From positions 1 through 64,000 of the forward strand of contig NZ_VSTH01000142.1 in NCBI RefSeq assembly GCF_008123965.1: 64,000 nt of DNA. The letters are read 5' to 3'. The notes beneath the pieces are model-generated. The model was not told the DNA's origin. It saw nothing but the letters and a program-made list of their open reading frames with translations, and did no database searches. A program made the position numbers and the translations under genes. Positions within the stretch are counted from its first letter, which is position 1, and each line of letters opens with the position of its first letter. Shown piece by piece: positions 39,121 to 47,835 of this stretch. The stretch is from Bradyrhizobium hipponense. GTDB taxonomy: Bacteria; Pseudomonadota; Alphaproteobacteria; Rhizobiales; Xanthobacteraceae.

Positions 39121-39271
39121 TGGCGAATTGCTGTTCAATTTGCGCCCTTGCGCTGATCCGTAAAGCAGAGTTCTGGTACGTCCGGTAGCATTCCGGGGGC
39201 GCCCTGCGCAATTGCCGCGCGCAGCCGTCCTTGTGGGAAGTGTCACGACGATGCGCCGGGGAACACGAGCG

Positions 39272-40018
39272 ATGTCCATTCTTGTCACACGGCCGCAATC
39301 CGACAATGAGGCGACGGCGGAAGGTTTGCGTGCACGGGGCCATTCGGTGCTGTTTGCGCCGGTGCTCAAGTTCGAGCCGGTCGCTTTCCATGATGAAAGC
39401 GAAGCCGATTACGAGGGCATTATCGTCACCTCGGCCAACGCGATCCGCGCCGTCGCGCCGCAACTGCAGAACCGCGAGCTGTTACGGCTGCCGCTGTTCG
39501 CGGTGGGCGAACACACCGCTGCTGTCGCGCGCGATGCCGGTTTCGCCAGGGTGATCGTCGCCGGCGGCGATGCCGCCGCTTTGCGCGACAAGGTGGTGCA
39601 GAGCGCCCGTGACAAGGTCGTGAAGAAAAGAAGCACGCTGCTCTATCTGGCGGGCGCGGATTTGTCGCGCGATCTCGGCGCCGAGCTCGGTGCCGAAGGA
39701 TTCAATGTGATCACGCAAACCACCTATCGCATGACCCCGCTCAAGCTCCTGCCGCGCGAAGTCTGCGAGGGGTTTGCCGCCCACGAAATAAGAGCGGTGC
39801 TGCATTACTCCCGCCGCAGCGCGCGGGCCTTCCTGGAGGCGGCACGGGACGAGGGTGTCGAAATCTCGGCGCTGGCGATACCGCAATGCTGCCTGTCCGA
39901 GACGGCCGCGGGCGTGTTGCGCGAGGCCGGTGCGTCGCAGGTTCTGGTGGCGGCGACGCCGGATGAAAATGCCTTGTTTGACGCCTTGGAGCGTGCTTTG
40001 CGGACCCGTTTGGCGTAA
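39272..40018 (+). CDS. hemD: uroporphyrinogen-III synthase
   Basis: HemD cyclises hydroxymethylbilane to uroporphyrinogen III in haem synthesis. It has 248 residues and two similar subdomains: [80 protein letters not shown]. The family is poorly conserved, so gene context supports the call: it is followed by the mitofilin and HemY-like genes, the usual alphaproteobacterial order. hemC, often just upstream, is absent here: only 150 bp separate tsaD from hemD. ATG 39272 begins MSILVTRPQ. Confidence 0.92.
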   Translation: MSILVTRPQSDNEATAEGLRARGHSVLFAPVLKFEPVAFHDESEADYEGIIVTSANAIRAVAPQLQNRELLRLPLFAVGEHTAAVARDAGFARVIVAGGDAAALRDKVVQSARDKVVKKRSTLLYLAGADLSRDLGAELGAEGFNVITQTTYRMTPLKLLPREVCEGFAAHEIRAVLHYSRRSARAFLEAARDEGVEISALAIPQCCLSETAAGVLREAGASQVLVAATPDENALFDALERALRTRLA

Positions 40019-40096
40019 GAGGACGGGCCGAATCCGGCGAAATCGGGTCCGCCCGAATATCCGTGCAGGGCATGTAAGTTTTGAGGAACCGTCACG

Positions 40097-41302
40097 ATGG
40101 CCGACGACAAGCCTGAAGATGCAGGATTGGCCCCCGAGTCCGGCCGCGCCAAGCGCACCCCGCCCACCATCGACCTCGAGGCGACCGAAGTCTCCACCCA
40201 GCCGCAGGACGCGGCGGGCGAGCCTGAGGCTCAGCCAGCGCCTGAACACGCCGAGCCTGAACAGGCAAGATCCGAGAAGGCTGAAGCCGAGCCCGAGCGC
40301 AGCAAGGCGCAGGCCGCCATCGCGTCCACACCAGTGTCGCCCTGGGTCGTTGCGCCAATCTCCGGCGCGGTGGCAGCAGCGATCGTGATCGCGGTCGGCT
40401 GGATGCTGGGCTGGCCTGCGGTGCAGGCGCCGCCCGCCGCTCCGCAAGTGACGAGCGCGACTGTCGATGCCCTGAGCGGGCGCGTCGCCGCCGTCGAAGC
40501 CAAGGCCGGCAAGCCCGCGGCCGATCCCGCCACGGTCTCGCGAATCGACGCGCTGGAAAAATCCCTTGGCGCCTTGCGTAGCGACATCGCCAATCTGCGG
40601 GCGCAGTCCGACAAGACGGCGAGCGCGTTGAACGAGGTGAAGTCGGCGCCGCGGGACGGGGCCACGTCACCCGACGTCGCCGCGCTCAACGATCGCATCA
40701 CCCAGCTCGAGCGCGCCGGCAAGTCCGAGCGGGCCGAGCTCGCGCAACAGGGTGAGAAGATCGCGAGCGCGCCGACGATGGATGACAAGCCGCTGCGCCA
40801 CGTCGTGGCGGCAACCCTGCTCGACGTCGCCGTGCGCCATGGCGATCCCTATGCGCCGCAGCTTGCCGCGGCGCGGTCGCTCGCGGCCGATCCCGGCATG
40901 CTGAAGCCGCTCGATGTATTCGCGTCGTCCGGCATCCCGACGCCGGTCGCGCTAAGCCGCGAGCTCCTCAACATCGTGCCAAAATTGTCGCCGCCGGCGG
41001 AGGCGCCAGCCAGCGGTGCCGGCATCGTCGAGCGCCTTCAGGCCGGCGCGTCAAAGCTGGTTCGTATCGAGCGCACCGACGGCGTCGGCAACGATCGTGG
41101 CGCCATCGTCGCGCGGGTTACTGCGGCGGCGCTCCGCAACGATTTCGTCGAAGCGCGGCGCGAGCTGAAGGCGCTGCCTGAGGCCGATCTCGCCCCGGCG
41201 CAAGCCTGGCTGGACAAGGCCAATGCGCGCGATGCCGCGCTCGCCGCGTCCCGCAAATTCGCCGACGATGCCATGGCGGATCTCGCCAAGCCTGCTCAAT
41301 AA
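40097..41302 (+). CDS. mitofilin (Mic60)-family inner-membrane protein
   Basis: A 401-residue protein with an acidic, Pro/Ala-rich N-terminus, a single membrane segment at ~83-105 (VVAPISGAVAAAIVIAVGWML), a coiled coil at ~120-220 (ALEKSLGALRSDIANLRAQSDK) and a helical C-terminal domain like that of Mic60. Mitochondrial Mic60 shapes crista junctions; alphaproteobacterial homologues are reported to bend intracytoplasmic membranes. The GAGGAAC upstream and 78-bp gap to hemD indicate an operon with hemD and the HemY-like gene. Confidence 0.92.
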   Translation: MADDKPEDAGLAPESGRAKRTPPTIDLEATEVSTQPQDAAGEPEAQPAPEHAEPEQARSEKAEAEPERSKAQAAIASTPVSPWVVAPISGAVAAAIVIAVGWMLGWPAVQAPPAAPQVTSATVDALSGRVAAVEAKAGKPAADPATVSRIDALEKSLGALRSDIANLRAQSDKTASALNEVKSAPRDGATSPDVAALNDRITQLERAGKSERAELAQQGEKIASAPTMDDKPLRHVVAATLLDVAVRHGDPYAPQLAAARSLAADPGMLKPLDVFASSGIPTPVALSRELLNIVPKLSPPAEAPASGAGIVERLQAGASKLVRIERTDGVGNDRGAIVARVTAAALRNDFVEARRELKALPEADLAPAQAWLDKANARDAALAASRKFADDAMADLAKPAQ

Positions 41303-41337
41303 GATTCGCGCAACACTCCGCGCGTATAGGGATCGCC

Positions 41338-43074
41338 ATGCTTCGCATCGTCCTGTTCCTCGTTCTGATCGCGCTGGCGGCGGCCGGCGCGGCCTGGGTT
41401 GCCGACCAGCCCGGCGATCTCGTCCTGACCGCGGGTGGTTTCCGCGCCTCAACGACGCTTCCCAGGTTCGTGTTTTTGCTTGGCCTCTTTGCCGCGGCGG
41501 TCGTGCTGGTCTGGAGCATCCTGACGACGATCTGGCGTACGCCGGGGCGCCTGCGTCGCCGCCGCCACGAAAAACGTCACGCGCGCGGCCGCCACGCCAT
41601 CACCCACGGCCTGCTGGCGATCGGCCATGGCGACACCGCGCTCGCCCGCCGGCACGCGCAGGCGGCGCGGCGGCATGCGCCCGACGATCCACTCGCGCTG
41701 TTGTTGCATGCGCAATCGGCCCAGCTTGAGGGCAATCGCGACGAGGCGCAGCGGGCCTTCCGCGCCATGGCCGAGCGCGAGGATACGCGGTTGCTCGGCC
41801 TGCGCGGCCTGTTCATCGAGGCGCAGCGCGCCGACGATGCGGTCGGCGCCGTGATGATCGCGGAGGAAGCGATCAAGCTGTCGCCGTCCTCGACCTGGGC
41901 CTCGCATGCGGTGCTCGGCTTCCGCTGCGCGCGGGGCGACTGGAGCGGCGCGCTCGGGATTCTCGATTCGAACCTATCCGCGGGCCTGATCGACAAGCAG
42001 GCCTATCGCCGGCAGCGCGGCGTGCTGCTGACGGCGCGTGCGCTGGAATTGGAAACCATGGACCGCGACGTCGCGCGCGAAAGCGTGATGGAGGCCGTCA
42101 AGCTCGCGCCGACGCTGGTGCCGGCTGCGGTGCTCGCCGCGAAATTCGAGAGCGAGGCGCACCAGGTGCGCCGCGCCATGAAGCTGGTCGAGGCGGCCTG
42201 GCTCGCCAACCCGCATCCCGATCTTGCCGACGCCTATGCGCATGTGAAGCTCGGCGATGCCGCGCGCCAGCGCCTGCAGCGCGTCGAGACGCTCGCGGCC
42301 AAAATTCCCACTGACAAGCCCGGCTACGTCGAAGGCCAACTCGCGATCGCGCGTGCCGCGATCGATGCCTCGGAATTCGCCCGCGCCCGCGAGGCGCTTG
42401 CGCCTTACGTCAACGATCCGACCCAGCGTGTCGCCTTGCTGATGGCCGAGATCGAGCGCACCGAGCATGGCGATGGCGGCCGTGCCCGCGCCTGGACCTT
42501 GCGTGCGGTCCGCGCCCGCCACGATCCGGCCTGGACCGCGGACGGCTATGTCAGCGCCCGCTGGCGCCCGGTGTCCCCGGTCACCGGCCGGCTCGACGCG
42601 TTCCAGTGGCAGACCCCGGTTGCCAGCCTGCCCTCCGACAGAAGTACCATGATCGAGGCCTCAGCCTTCGAGGAAGCGATGCTCGCGGCCCCGCCACCGA
42701 AGCGAGTGACGGTCGTGAGCGAGAGCAAGGTGGAACCGGTCGCAGCTGCGCTGGCGGCCGCCGAGCAGGACAATTCACCCCTGAAGGCCAAAGAGGAGAC
42801 GACGGTCACCGCCGAGCCGGCCAAACCGGCCGCCGAGCCCGCCGAATCATCGCCGCCGGCGGCAACGCCGGTGTTCCGGACCCGTGCCGATCTCGGCAAG
42901 CCTGCGCCGGCCCCGATCCCCGCCGTCATTCCGATCATCCGCGCCCCGGACGATCCCGGCATCGATGACGAGGGTCCGAGCGATGAATTTGCGGAACAAA
43001 TCGGCACGCCCAGGGCCCATGCAAAGGCCCAGGCCGGCGGCTGGCGGGGATTCTGGTCCCGCTGGGGCGCGTGA
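41338..43074 (+). CDS. HemY N-terminal domain / TPR membrane protein
   Basis: The 578-residue protein begins with two membrane segments (LRIVLFLVLIALAAAGAAWVA and FVFLLGLFAAAVVLVWSIL) with an AWVADQPGDLVL loop between, the HemY_N domain, followed by TPR-like helices to about residue 420 and a Pro/Ala-rich tail ending GFWSRWGA. This is not protoporphyrinogen oxidase despite the name; its role in haem metabolism is unclear. It lies 35 bp after the mitofilin gene in the hemD operon. Confidence 0.92.
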   Translation: MLRIVLFLVLIALAAAGAAWVADQPGDLVLTAGGFRASTTLPRFVFLLGLFAAAVVLVWSILTTIWRTPGRLRRRRHEKRHARGRHAITHGLLAIGHGDTALARRHAQAARRHAPDDPLALLLHAQSAQLEGNRDEAQRAFRAMAEREDTRLLGLRGLFIEAQRADDAVGAVMIAEEAIKLSPSSTWASHAVLGFRCARGDWSGALGILDSNLSAGLIDKQAYRRQRGVLLTARALELETMDRDVARESVMEAVKLAPTLVPAAVLAAKFESEAHQVRRAMKLVEAAWLANPHPDLADAYAHVKLGDAARQRLQRVETLAAKIPTDKPGYVEGQLAIARAAIDASEFARAREALAPYVNDPTQRVALLMAEIERTEHGDGGRARAWTLRAVRARHDPAWTADGYVSARWRPVSPVTGRLDAFQWQTPVASLPSDRSTMIEASAFEEAMLAAPPPKRVTVVSESKVEPVAAALAAAEQDNSPLKAKEETTVTAEPAKPAAEPAESSPPAATPVFRTRADLGKPAPAPIPAVIPIIRAPDDPGIDDEGPSDEFAEQIGTPRAHAKAQAGGWRGFWSRWGA

Positions 43075-43173
43075 AGCCCATTTCGGACCCCGCTTGTCCT
43101 TGCCAATTCGGGCCGTGCCCGATATCAGGAGCGCGCGTATCGGGGCCGGCATTGCCCAGGCCCGGCAGGGTTC

Positions 43174-43249
43174 GCCGCAATAGCTCAGTTGGTAGAGCAC
43201 GTCATTCGTAATGACGGGGTCGGGGGTTCGAATCCCTCTTGCGGCACCA
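43174..43249 (+). tRNA. tRNA-Thr (anticodon CGT)
   Basis: Acceptor GCCGCAA pairs with TTGCGGC, D-arm TAGCTCAGTTGGTAGAGCA, anticodon stem GTCAT/ATGAC with CGT at 43207-43209, T-arm GGGGGTTCGAATCCCTC, and CCA encoded at 43247-43249. It reads ACG. A lower-GC accessory patch begins just downstream. Confidence 0.96.
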
Positions 43250-43788
43250 GCCATCTCATTGAACTGAATAGAATATTTTTACGCGGCCTCGCGCCGCCTG
43301 CATCGGCTGGAGTCCGAAAGGAACCACCGCGTAACCGTGCAGATGCCTTGGTCGGCGCTCGTGGCTGATGCGAGTGCTCACGGGCGAATCCATCCGCTAT
43401 TCATCCCGGGGTGCCTACCGTAAACGGCAGGCTTCCGTTTCGGCATATCGGCGATACGCGGTATCCAACCGAGTCGATATTCGCGAATCTCAATCTGCCG
43501 GGCGGCCGTGTCATCGTAGCGTATCAGCGCCGACCACTGAGCGATATTCTATTTCCCAGGATTATTCACGTCCGAAACGTCAGCGGTGATTTTTGGCTTG
43601 GTGCTCACCGGTCGATCAAACGCGTCGCCATTATTGGCGGACCGCGTCTGCGGAAAAATCTGCCTTTACAAGACCAAAGAGGATTGGCGTAGAGACGCCA
43701 ACACTAAGGTTCGAACCAGTACCGCTAGTTGATGATGGCATCCACCCAGGCATAGACTGACTATCAGAACACATCCAGGAGATGTGCC
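43250..43788. other. unassigned region after tRNA-Thr
   Basis: 540 bp of lower GC than the window average. An open frame from GTG 43411 to 43692 (93 codons: VNGRLPFRHIGDTRYPTESI...) has no family I recognise and no ribosome-binding site. GGTTCGAACC occurs at 43712-43721. No repeat of the tRNA 3' end is visible, so an attachment site cannot be shown. It may be decayed foreign DNA. Confidence 0.45.
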
Positions 43789-45330
43789 ATGCATCGGATT
43801 TCGTCTTAGCTTTTTGCGCTCGCAGTGTTTGTCGGCCTCGGACAAAGCTCGGGTATTTGCAGAGCAGAACCCATCATTGACGCTCAAGTCGTCCTGCAAA
43901 TTTGCCAAGCTTTTTCTAACAAATCCCTGGAGAAAATGCCGGCAATCGTTTTGCCCGAAGCCGCCAAGCAGTTTCTTGAGACCTACGGCCGGCTTTCCGA
44001 GAAGTTCGACGGTTGTTTGTCAGCTATCGAGACAAAGTCATGGCGCCAAGCTGGCACGATTTTTTTGCTCCAACACACCCGTTACGAGAGCTACTGGCGC
44101 TTCTCCGCTGACGAAACCTCAATCAAAGAAATCTCGATTCGGCATTATAGACCGGTGACCTTGGCAGGTGACGCAGAATGGGAAGAACCGTTCCGAGATA
44201 GGCCACCTTCTACTTCAGCAGGCAAGACAACTCACATTTACATTGACTCACCGCCGGATAATCCGAACATCATCGAATTTTTCTATGCGACGAACCGTAG
44301 AGAGTCGGATCAGCCCGTATCCCTAGAAGACAATCCGATGCCGACCTCTAAGCGCAACAGCACTACAGTCTTTAGCTCCAGCGGTTGGACAGCCGTTAGC
44401 GGCTTCACTGGTGAACGAAATGCCGATCTCAGTTTCGGCGCGGCTCGCGTTCGCGTGCCGGAGGGTCATCAGATTGGAAAGATCGAATTGCCATCGACCA
44501 TCAAAATCCTTGGTATTGCTTTTCGTAGCGATAGTGCCGATCCAACCAGGCATTTCACGGTTCGTAGCATCGCAAAAACGAGCGAAGATCAATGGATCAA
44601 ATCGCTTTCTTCGACCAAGAAAAAGAGAGCTCTAATATTTGTGCATGGGTTCAATACTAAATTCCAGGATGCAGTTTTCCGCACGGCGCAAATAGTCTGG
44701 GATCTTCAATACAGCGGTGCAGCAGTTTTGTTCTCATGGCCATCTCGGGGTGAGATAGCGGACTATCTTTACGATAAGGAAAGTGCGCTTGGTTCACGCG
44801 CAGCTCTACTCCGGGTGATAGACAATCTTCGCAAAGCAAAATTTGAAAGTATCGACATAATCGCGCACAGCATGGGCAACCTGATTGCAGTCGATGCGCT
44901 TTCGAATGCTTCTGCGACTAAATCGCCCCCCTTGATTGCTCAATTCGTCATGGCCGCGCCAGATGTAGATCGCGACATGTTTCTGCAGGATATTCCCAAG
45001 GTAGCCAAAGTCGCGAAAGGACTCACGCTTTATGCGTCCGCGAACGACAAAGCACTGCAGCTCTCTAAGCGGGTTGCCGGAAACATCCCGCGCGCAGGAG
45101 ACGTGCCTCCCTCCGGGCCGATCATTATCGCATCGGTTTCGACCATCGATGTAAGCGCGATCGGTGACGAACTGTTTGGGCTAAATCATAACGCGTTCGC
45201 TACAACGCGAAACGTGCTGAACGACCTTAAAATACTTATCGAAACGGGCGCCAAACCTCCGAGGTTGGCCGAGATTCGGGGTTACCCCGAGCCTCCGCAG
45301 AAGCCGATCTACTTCCGCTATAGTCCCTAG
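43789..45330 (+). pseudogene. DUF900-type alpha/beta hydrolase with an amber codon in its signal peptide
   Basis: The core is an esterase/lipase-like DUF900 domain: ALIFVHGFNTKFQDAVFRTAQ, VLFSWPSRGEIADYLYDKESA and the nucleophile IIAHSMGN near the middle, with VMAAPDVDRDMF later. About 360 residues of N-terminal sequence precede and a conserved short tail follows. The best start is ATG 43789, with AGGAG 7 bases upstream: it gives MHRISS, then TAG at 43807-43809, then LFALAVFVGLGQSSGICRAEP in the same frame, i.e. a signal peptide interrupted by one stop at codon 7. A GTG at 43825 would give a 501-residue product but lacks a ribosome-binding site and the signal n-region. So either a fresh pseudogene, readthrough, or a sequence error. 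GC content is low, suggesting transfer. Confidence 0.8.
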
Positions 45331-45334
45331 CTAG

Positions 45335-45478
45335 ATATCGACCACCGCGCCTGTTACGGCGACCACTCCTGCCGTGAGCACGACAACGACGATCTCAGCG
45401 CCCGCGTCGACGGCGAAGCCCACCTCGACCGAGGGCCGCATCATCAGCGAGCTGCACCACCACGGCATCTACTGGTAA
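45335..45478 (+). other. orphan Thr/Ala/Pro-rich open tail
   Basis: After the hydrolase stop, the +1 frame is open for 47 codons without a start, between TAG 45332 and TAA 45476. It encodes a low-complexity Thr-Ala-Pro-Ser stretch and ends TEGRIISELHHHGIYW, which looks like the end of a real protein. It could be the 3' remnant of a lost gene or chance. It has no ribosome-binding site. Confidence 0.35.
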
Positions 45479-45501
45479 GCGGCCGCTCTCTCCAAAAGCA
45501 A

Positions 45502-45525
45502 ATGGCCGGGCAAGAGCCCGGCCAT
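45502..45525. terminator. bidirectional hairpin terminator
   Basis: ATGGCCGGGC (45502-45511), loop AAGA, GCCCGGCCAT (45516-45525): a perfect 10-bp GC-rich stem between the convergent hydrolase and deacetylase genes. An A-rich run on the left would give a U-tract for the minus strand. Confidence 0.7.
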
Positions 45526-45555
45526 CCGCATATGGGAAACCGATCCAGTTCGCTC

Positions 45556-46599
45556 TTACTGCGAGACCGTCTGCACCACGCTCGCGATCGGACGCGCGCT
45601 CGAGGTCGGCACCTTCAAATCCTTCAGCAGCGCCTCGTCATATTCCGGCAGCGTTTGGAAGGTGGTCTTGGCCTTCATCTGCACGATCTTGTAGCCGCCG
45701 GCCTTGAGCCGCGCGAGCAGCGTCGGCAGCGCCTCGCCGGTGTGCTTCTGGAAGTCGTGCATCAGGATGATGCCCTTGCCGAGCTTGTCGAGCCTGGTCA
45801 TCACGGTCTCGACGATCTTCTCCGGCGTGGCACCCTTCCTGAAATCGAAGGAGTCGATGTCGGTCGAGAACATCGCGACGTTGCGGGTGCCGAAATAGGT
45901 CACCATCGCCGGATTGTGCTGAAGCTGCGGGAAGCGGAAGAACGGCGCCGGGTTGGTGCCGAGCGCGAATCTCACCGCGCTAAAACCCTTCTCGACCTCG
46001 TCCTTGACTTGGCTCTCGGTCATCTTCTTGCTGTTCAGGTTGACATGCGACCAGGTGTGGGTGCCGACCGTGTGGCCCTGGGCCAGCACCTGGCGCAGGA
46101 TTTCCGGATGATAGGTCGCGTGCTTGCCGACCGAGAAGAACAGCCCCTTGGTGCATTCATCCGCGAGCGCCTTCAGCACCGCCGGCGTGTTGACCGGCCA
46201 CGGACCGTCGTCGAAGGTCAGCACGACCTCCTTGTCGGTGAGGAAATCAAACTGCTTGAAGTGCTCGAAGCCGAAGCCCGGGCCGCCGGTGGTGTCGATC
46301 TCGACCACGCGGGCCACGCCGAGCGCGTTTGGATTGGCGCAGGTCGACTTCTGCTGCACCGGGGCGGCCGGTGCCGGCGCCGCGGCAAGTACCGCCGGCT
46401 TACCCGCGAGCCCCGCCGTGGTCTCGACGTCATCCTTGGTGGCAAGTTTGGCCGGTGCCGGCAGAGGATCGGCGGCACGGGCGGCTGTTGTCTTGGGGGC
46501 GCCCTGTTCGGCGCGCGAGGAATAATAAAACCAACCGCCGGCGGCGATCACGACCGCCGCAACTACACTGGCCAGCATCAGGCCCAACGCATTACGCAT
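45556..46599 (-). CDS. membrane-anchored polysaccharide deacetylase
   Basis: A carbohydrate esterase family 4 protein that removes N- or O-acetyl groups from polysaccharide in the envelope. The 347-residue protein has an N-terminal membrane anchor (residues ~5-25), a Pro/Ala-rich linker to ~90 and a NodB-type domain: LTFDDGPW with Asp130-Asp131, HTWSH with His181 and His185 as metal ligands, RFPQLQH (Arg-Phe-Pro motif) and ILMHDFQKHTG. The triad looks complete, so it should be active. ATG 46599 with GGAAAG upstream is preferred to a TTG 15 bp earlier. The substrate (peptidoglycan, chitin-like or exopolysaccharide) is unknown. Confidence 0.93.
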   Translation of the reverse strand: MRNALGLMLASVVAAVVIAAGGWFYYSSRAEQGAPKTTAARAADPLPAPAKLATKDDVETTAGLAGKPAVLAAAPAPAAPVQQKSTCANPNALGVARVVEIDTTGGPGFGFEHFKQFDFLTDKEVVLTFDDGPWPVNTPAVLKALADECTKGLFFSVGKHATYHPEILRQVLAQGHTVGTHTWSHVNLNSKKMTESQVKDEVEKGFSAVRFALGTNPAPFFRFPQLQHNPAMVTYFGTRNVAMFSTDIDSFDFRKGATPEKIVETVMTRLDKLGKGIILMHDFQKHTGEALPTLLARLKAGGYKIVQMKAKTTFQTLPEYDEALLKDLKVPTSSARPIASVVQTVSQ

Positions 46600-46851
46600 C
46601 GCTATTCTTTCCAATTACGCAACCAAACAAGCGGATTTTCCCGCGCGCCCAGCCATTAATGCGAAGGAACAGTTAACGTGACACCAACACGACAGCGGAA
46701 ACGGAGGAATTTCAGAGGAGTGCGCCAAAGTGACCGAGGTCACATCTGCGGTGCCGCTTGTGACCGTCATCACGGTAGAAACTGTTTTGCTGGAGCATCG
46801 TAGTTCCCATCAACAACGGGCCCGCTCCGGCGGTGCCAATGGGAGCTTCAA

Positions 46852-47175
46852 ATGACCAAGTCCTTCACCGACAAGTCCTTCTCTTACAAGTCCTTGACCA
46901 GCAAGATCCGTGACACCGGCCTGGCCCTCGGCTTCGCCGCCATCGTCTCGATCATCTCGACCAGCTCGAGCTTCGCCTTCTCGTCCGAAGCGCAGCAGAT
47001 GTGCACCGGCGACGCTTTCCGCCTGTGCTCGTCGGAAATCCCCAATATCCCGAAGATCACGACGTGCATGGTGAAGCACCGTTCGGATCTGAGCGCCGGC
47101 TGCCGCGCGGTGATGGACAAGGATCTCGCCAAGGGCGCGTCGCGCAAGGTTGCTGACGCGCAGGACAGTCAGTAG
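46852..47175 (+). CDS. small secreted Cys-rich-repeat protein 1
   Basis: A 107-residue protein with a long signal peptide (hydrophobic core at ~24-42, cleavage near FAFS) and four cysteines at 51, 59, 72 and 84: C-TGDAFRL-C ... TT-C-MVKHRSDLSAG-C. This spacing resembles the Cys-rich (GLG1-type) repeat. The first 20 codons carry three AAGTCCTT-like repeats (KSFTDKSFSYKSL). Its function is unknown; a paralogue follows 174 bp downstream. Confidence 0.75.
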   Translation: MTKSFTDKSFSYKSLTSKIRDTGLALGFAAIVSIISTSSSFAFSSEAQQMCTGDAFRLCSSEIPNIPKITTCMVKHRSDLSAGCRAVMDKDLAKGASRKVADAQDSQ

Positions 47176-47349
47176 CGGCGCGCAACGCATCCATCGTTGC
47201 ATTCTCGAGCTCCTCTCGCGATGTGCCTCGGTGTCAAGCCGGGGCGTCACGCGGCGACGCAGACGCAAGCTGTCAATAAAGCCGTTGCGGCTCTGGGATC
47301 GTCGCACTAGCTTCGCCCGCACATCTTTCTGGGTAAGAGGCATTGCGCG

Positions 47350-47562
47350 ATGACCAGATTTTTTTTCATTGTCTCATTCATCCTGTACGCATCGGGCGCG
47401 GCGGCGCAGCAGCCCGGCCACGACGCCTGCGCGCGCGACGTCACGCGCTTCTGTCGCCCGGTGATGAACAATGGCGATCAGGCCGTGCTCGCCTGCCTGA
47501 AGCAGAACCGTACGCGGCTGAGCAAAGGCTGCGACAAGGTTCTGACCGAGCACGGTCAGTGA
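47350..47562 (+). CDS. small secreted Cys-rich-repeat protein 2
   Basis: A 70-residue paralogue of the preceding gene with a signal peptide (TRFFFIVSFILYASGAAAQ) and four cysteines at 27, 35, 49 and 61. The pattern C-ARDVTRF-C, then L-A-C-L-K, then R-x-x-L-S-K-G-C matches protein 1, with inter-cysteine spacings 7, 13, 11 against 7, 12, 11. Two disulfides in the periplasm are likely. Function unknown. It ends before the second repeat composite. Confidence 0.75.
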   Translation: MTRFFFIVSFILYASGAAAQQPGHDACARDVTRFCRPVMNNGDQAVLACLKQNRTRLSKGCDKVLTEHGQ

Positions 47563-47573
47563 GATGGAGCATC

Positions 47574-47822
47574 GTAGCCCGGATGGAGCGGAAGCGAAAT
47601 CCGGGGTTATGTCCCCGCGGCGAGATTGTCCCGGATTGTGCTTCGAGGCTGGGCAAGTATTCAATCAGCTTCGAGCAGAGTAGAAATACATTCGTTGTCG
47701 TAGGCGCTGGCACGTAGAAAATTTCATCGCGGTGACTGTGAGTGTCACATAAGAGAACTACGTTCTACGAGCCGGCGGTTGCACCGAATACTTGCCCAGC
47801 CTCTTCGCTCCATCCGGGCTAC
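47574..47822. repeat. GTAGCCCGGATGG-type repeat carrying an inserted element, copy B
   Basis: The 249-bp composite has outer ends GTAGCCCGGATGGAGCG and CGCTCCATCCGGGCTAC and is essentially the reverse complement of 36242-36486, with small differences in the host-repeat part. It lies between the Cys-rich protein 2 gene and the end of the MFS gene. Confidence 0.85.
47646..47802. mobile_element. 157-bp MITE-like element, copy B
   Basis: AGGCTGGGCAAGTATTC on the left and GAATACTTGCCCAGCCT on the right are perfect inverted repeats. It is flanked by CTTCG at 47641-47645 and 47803-47807, the same 5-bp duplication as in copy A read on the other strand. Length is identical to copy A; orientation is opposite. 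Confidence 0.75.
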
Positions 47823-47835
47823 GTACTGCGAAAAC

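Noticed and set aside
39121-39271. hemC between tsaD and hemD
   Set aside because: Only 150 bp are present and no HemC motif is seen in any frame.
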